Source: an uncultured Erysipelotrichaceae bacterium (GTDB lineage Bacteria; Bacillota_I; Bacilli_A; RF39; UBA660). From it: DNA of 12,429 nt. The translations under genes and the position numbers were made by a program. Of this stretch, positions 12,089 through 12,429 are shown piece after piece. The notes below the pieces were generated by a model. That model did not search any database and had not been told where the DNA came from. It saw only the letters and a list, made by a program, of their open reading frames with translations. Each line of letters opens with the position of its first letter. Within the stretch, counting starts at the first letter, position 1. Where the stretch lies: contig CACZQD010000028.1 of assembly GCA_902783215.1 (NCBI GenBank), positions 1 through 12,429 on the forward strand, given 5' to 3'.

Positions 12089-12104
12089 TGTCTATGATTT
12101 TATA
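12075..12104. terminator. bidirectional terminator between rarA and holA
   Basis: AAATCATAGA (12075-12084) pairs perfectly with TCTATGATTT (12091-12100) around a 6-nt loop holding the rarA TAA (12086-12088). T-rich sequence follows on both strands, and the right arm touches the holA stop (12102-12100). Confidence 0.75.
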
Positions 12105-12429
12105 ATTTTAAAATAAATAATTCTAAAGCTAATTTTTTATCTACATCACTTGTTTTCATTTGATAATCTAAATTAGCTAATGAGTCAATAGTATTAATTA
12201 ATTGGTCGTTAGTATATTTTAATCCTTTTTGAATGGCTAATTTAATTGGATATAAACTTTTACCAGTTATTTTCATAATATCTTTTTCTGTATAACCTAA
12301 ATTTCTTAAATTGGTAGCTTGATACATTAATCGATAATTATTAGCTAACATAATAACTATTTTGATAGGTTCCTCCCCTATTTTTAATAATTCATGATAT
12401 GTAATAATAGCGTCTTTTTTATTTTTATT
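12100..12429 (-). CDS. holA: DNA polymerase III delta subunit HolA, 3' part
   Basis: HolA (delta) is the clamp-loader subunit that opens the sliding beta clamp. Only the last 109 residues are in the window: the frame is open through the right edge, so the gene starts beyond it, and the internal ATG at 12351 is not the start. The visible part matches the C-terminal collar domain: AIITYHELLKIGEEPIKIV, then ANNYRLMYQATNLRNLGYTE, KDIMKITGKSLYPIKLA, and the ending DYQMKTSDVDKKLALELFILKL, which is the classic HolA terminus. It converges on rarA and shares its terminator. Confidence 0.92.
   Translation of the reverse strand, partial: NKNKKDAIITYHELLKIGEEPIKIVIMLANNYRLMYQATNLRNLGYTEKDIMKITGKSLYPIKLAIQKGLKYTNDQLINTIDSLANLDYQMKTSDVDKKLALELFILKL

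Overview
The window looks like a chromosomal segment from a very AT-rich, low-GC Gram-positive bacterium of the Bacilli or Erysipelotrichia type, probably host-associated. The grounds are strong A+T bias, Bacillus-type Shine-Dalgarno (SD) sequences (AGGAGG or GGTGAT), SigA-like promoters with TGn-extended -10 boxes, Firmicute-type MnmA, RarA, XerD and HolA, and two sporulation-family proteins (SpoIVB peptidase and SpoIIM). Every supported gene ends in TAA or TAG, never TGA, but tryptophan is TGG and full-length families are recovered, so the genetic code looks standard. No tRNA, rRNA, CRISPR array or intact mobile element is visible.

Layout. Bases 1-216 hold no supported gene. From 217 to 2478 is a membrane/envelope cluster: an LppM-like lipoprotein with a long acidic tail, a DUF4234 protein, a DUF2752 protein and a small doubtful ORF. 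From 2596 to 4344 are a compact SpoIVB-type S55 peptidase and a membrane-anchored SGNH (GDSL) hydrolase. From 4438 to 5105 are mscL and a small unknown gene. These converge on a 29-residue single-helix membrane protein on the minus strand (5127-5216), too short for ordinary ORF calling. From 5306 to 7720 are a SpoIIM-like protein, mnmA (start corrected to GTG 5979) and a hypothetical gene coupled to mnmA. From 7818 to 8806 are an HTH-containing unknown and a 40-residue Asn/Ser/Cys/Lys-rich miniprotein behind overlapping palindromes. On the minus strand lie xerD (8998-9873) and a hypothetical gene with a degenerate HExxH-like motif (10015-10803), whose frame stays open for 33 codons after its stop. 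rarA (10886-12088) is divergent from the latter and convergent with the 3' part of holA, which runs off the right edge.

How the pieces fit. Most genes are housekeeping: tRNA thiolation (mnmA), fork maintenance and replication (rarA, holA), chromosome dimer resolution (xerD) and osmotic safety (mscL). SpoIVB and SpoIIM suggest a spore-former or a recent descendant of one. The most consistent unexplained pattern is compactness. In nine of eleven promoter-SD pairs the -10 box ends only about 4-7 nt before the SD, so transcripts should start at the SD itself. Intrinsic terminators repeatedly include or touch the stop codon. I see no clear new multi-gene system. The best leads are the two tiny genes, the open frame past the stop at 10015, the palindrome beside xerD, and the ultra-short leaders.
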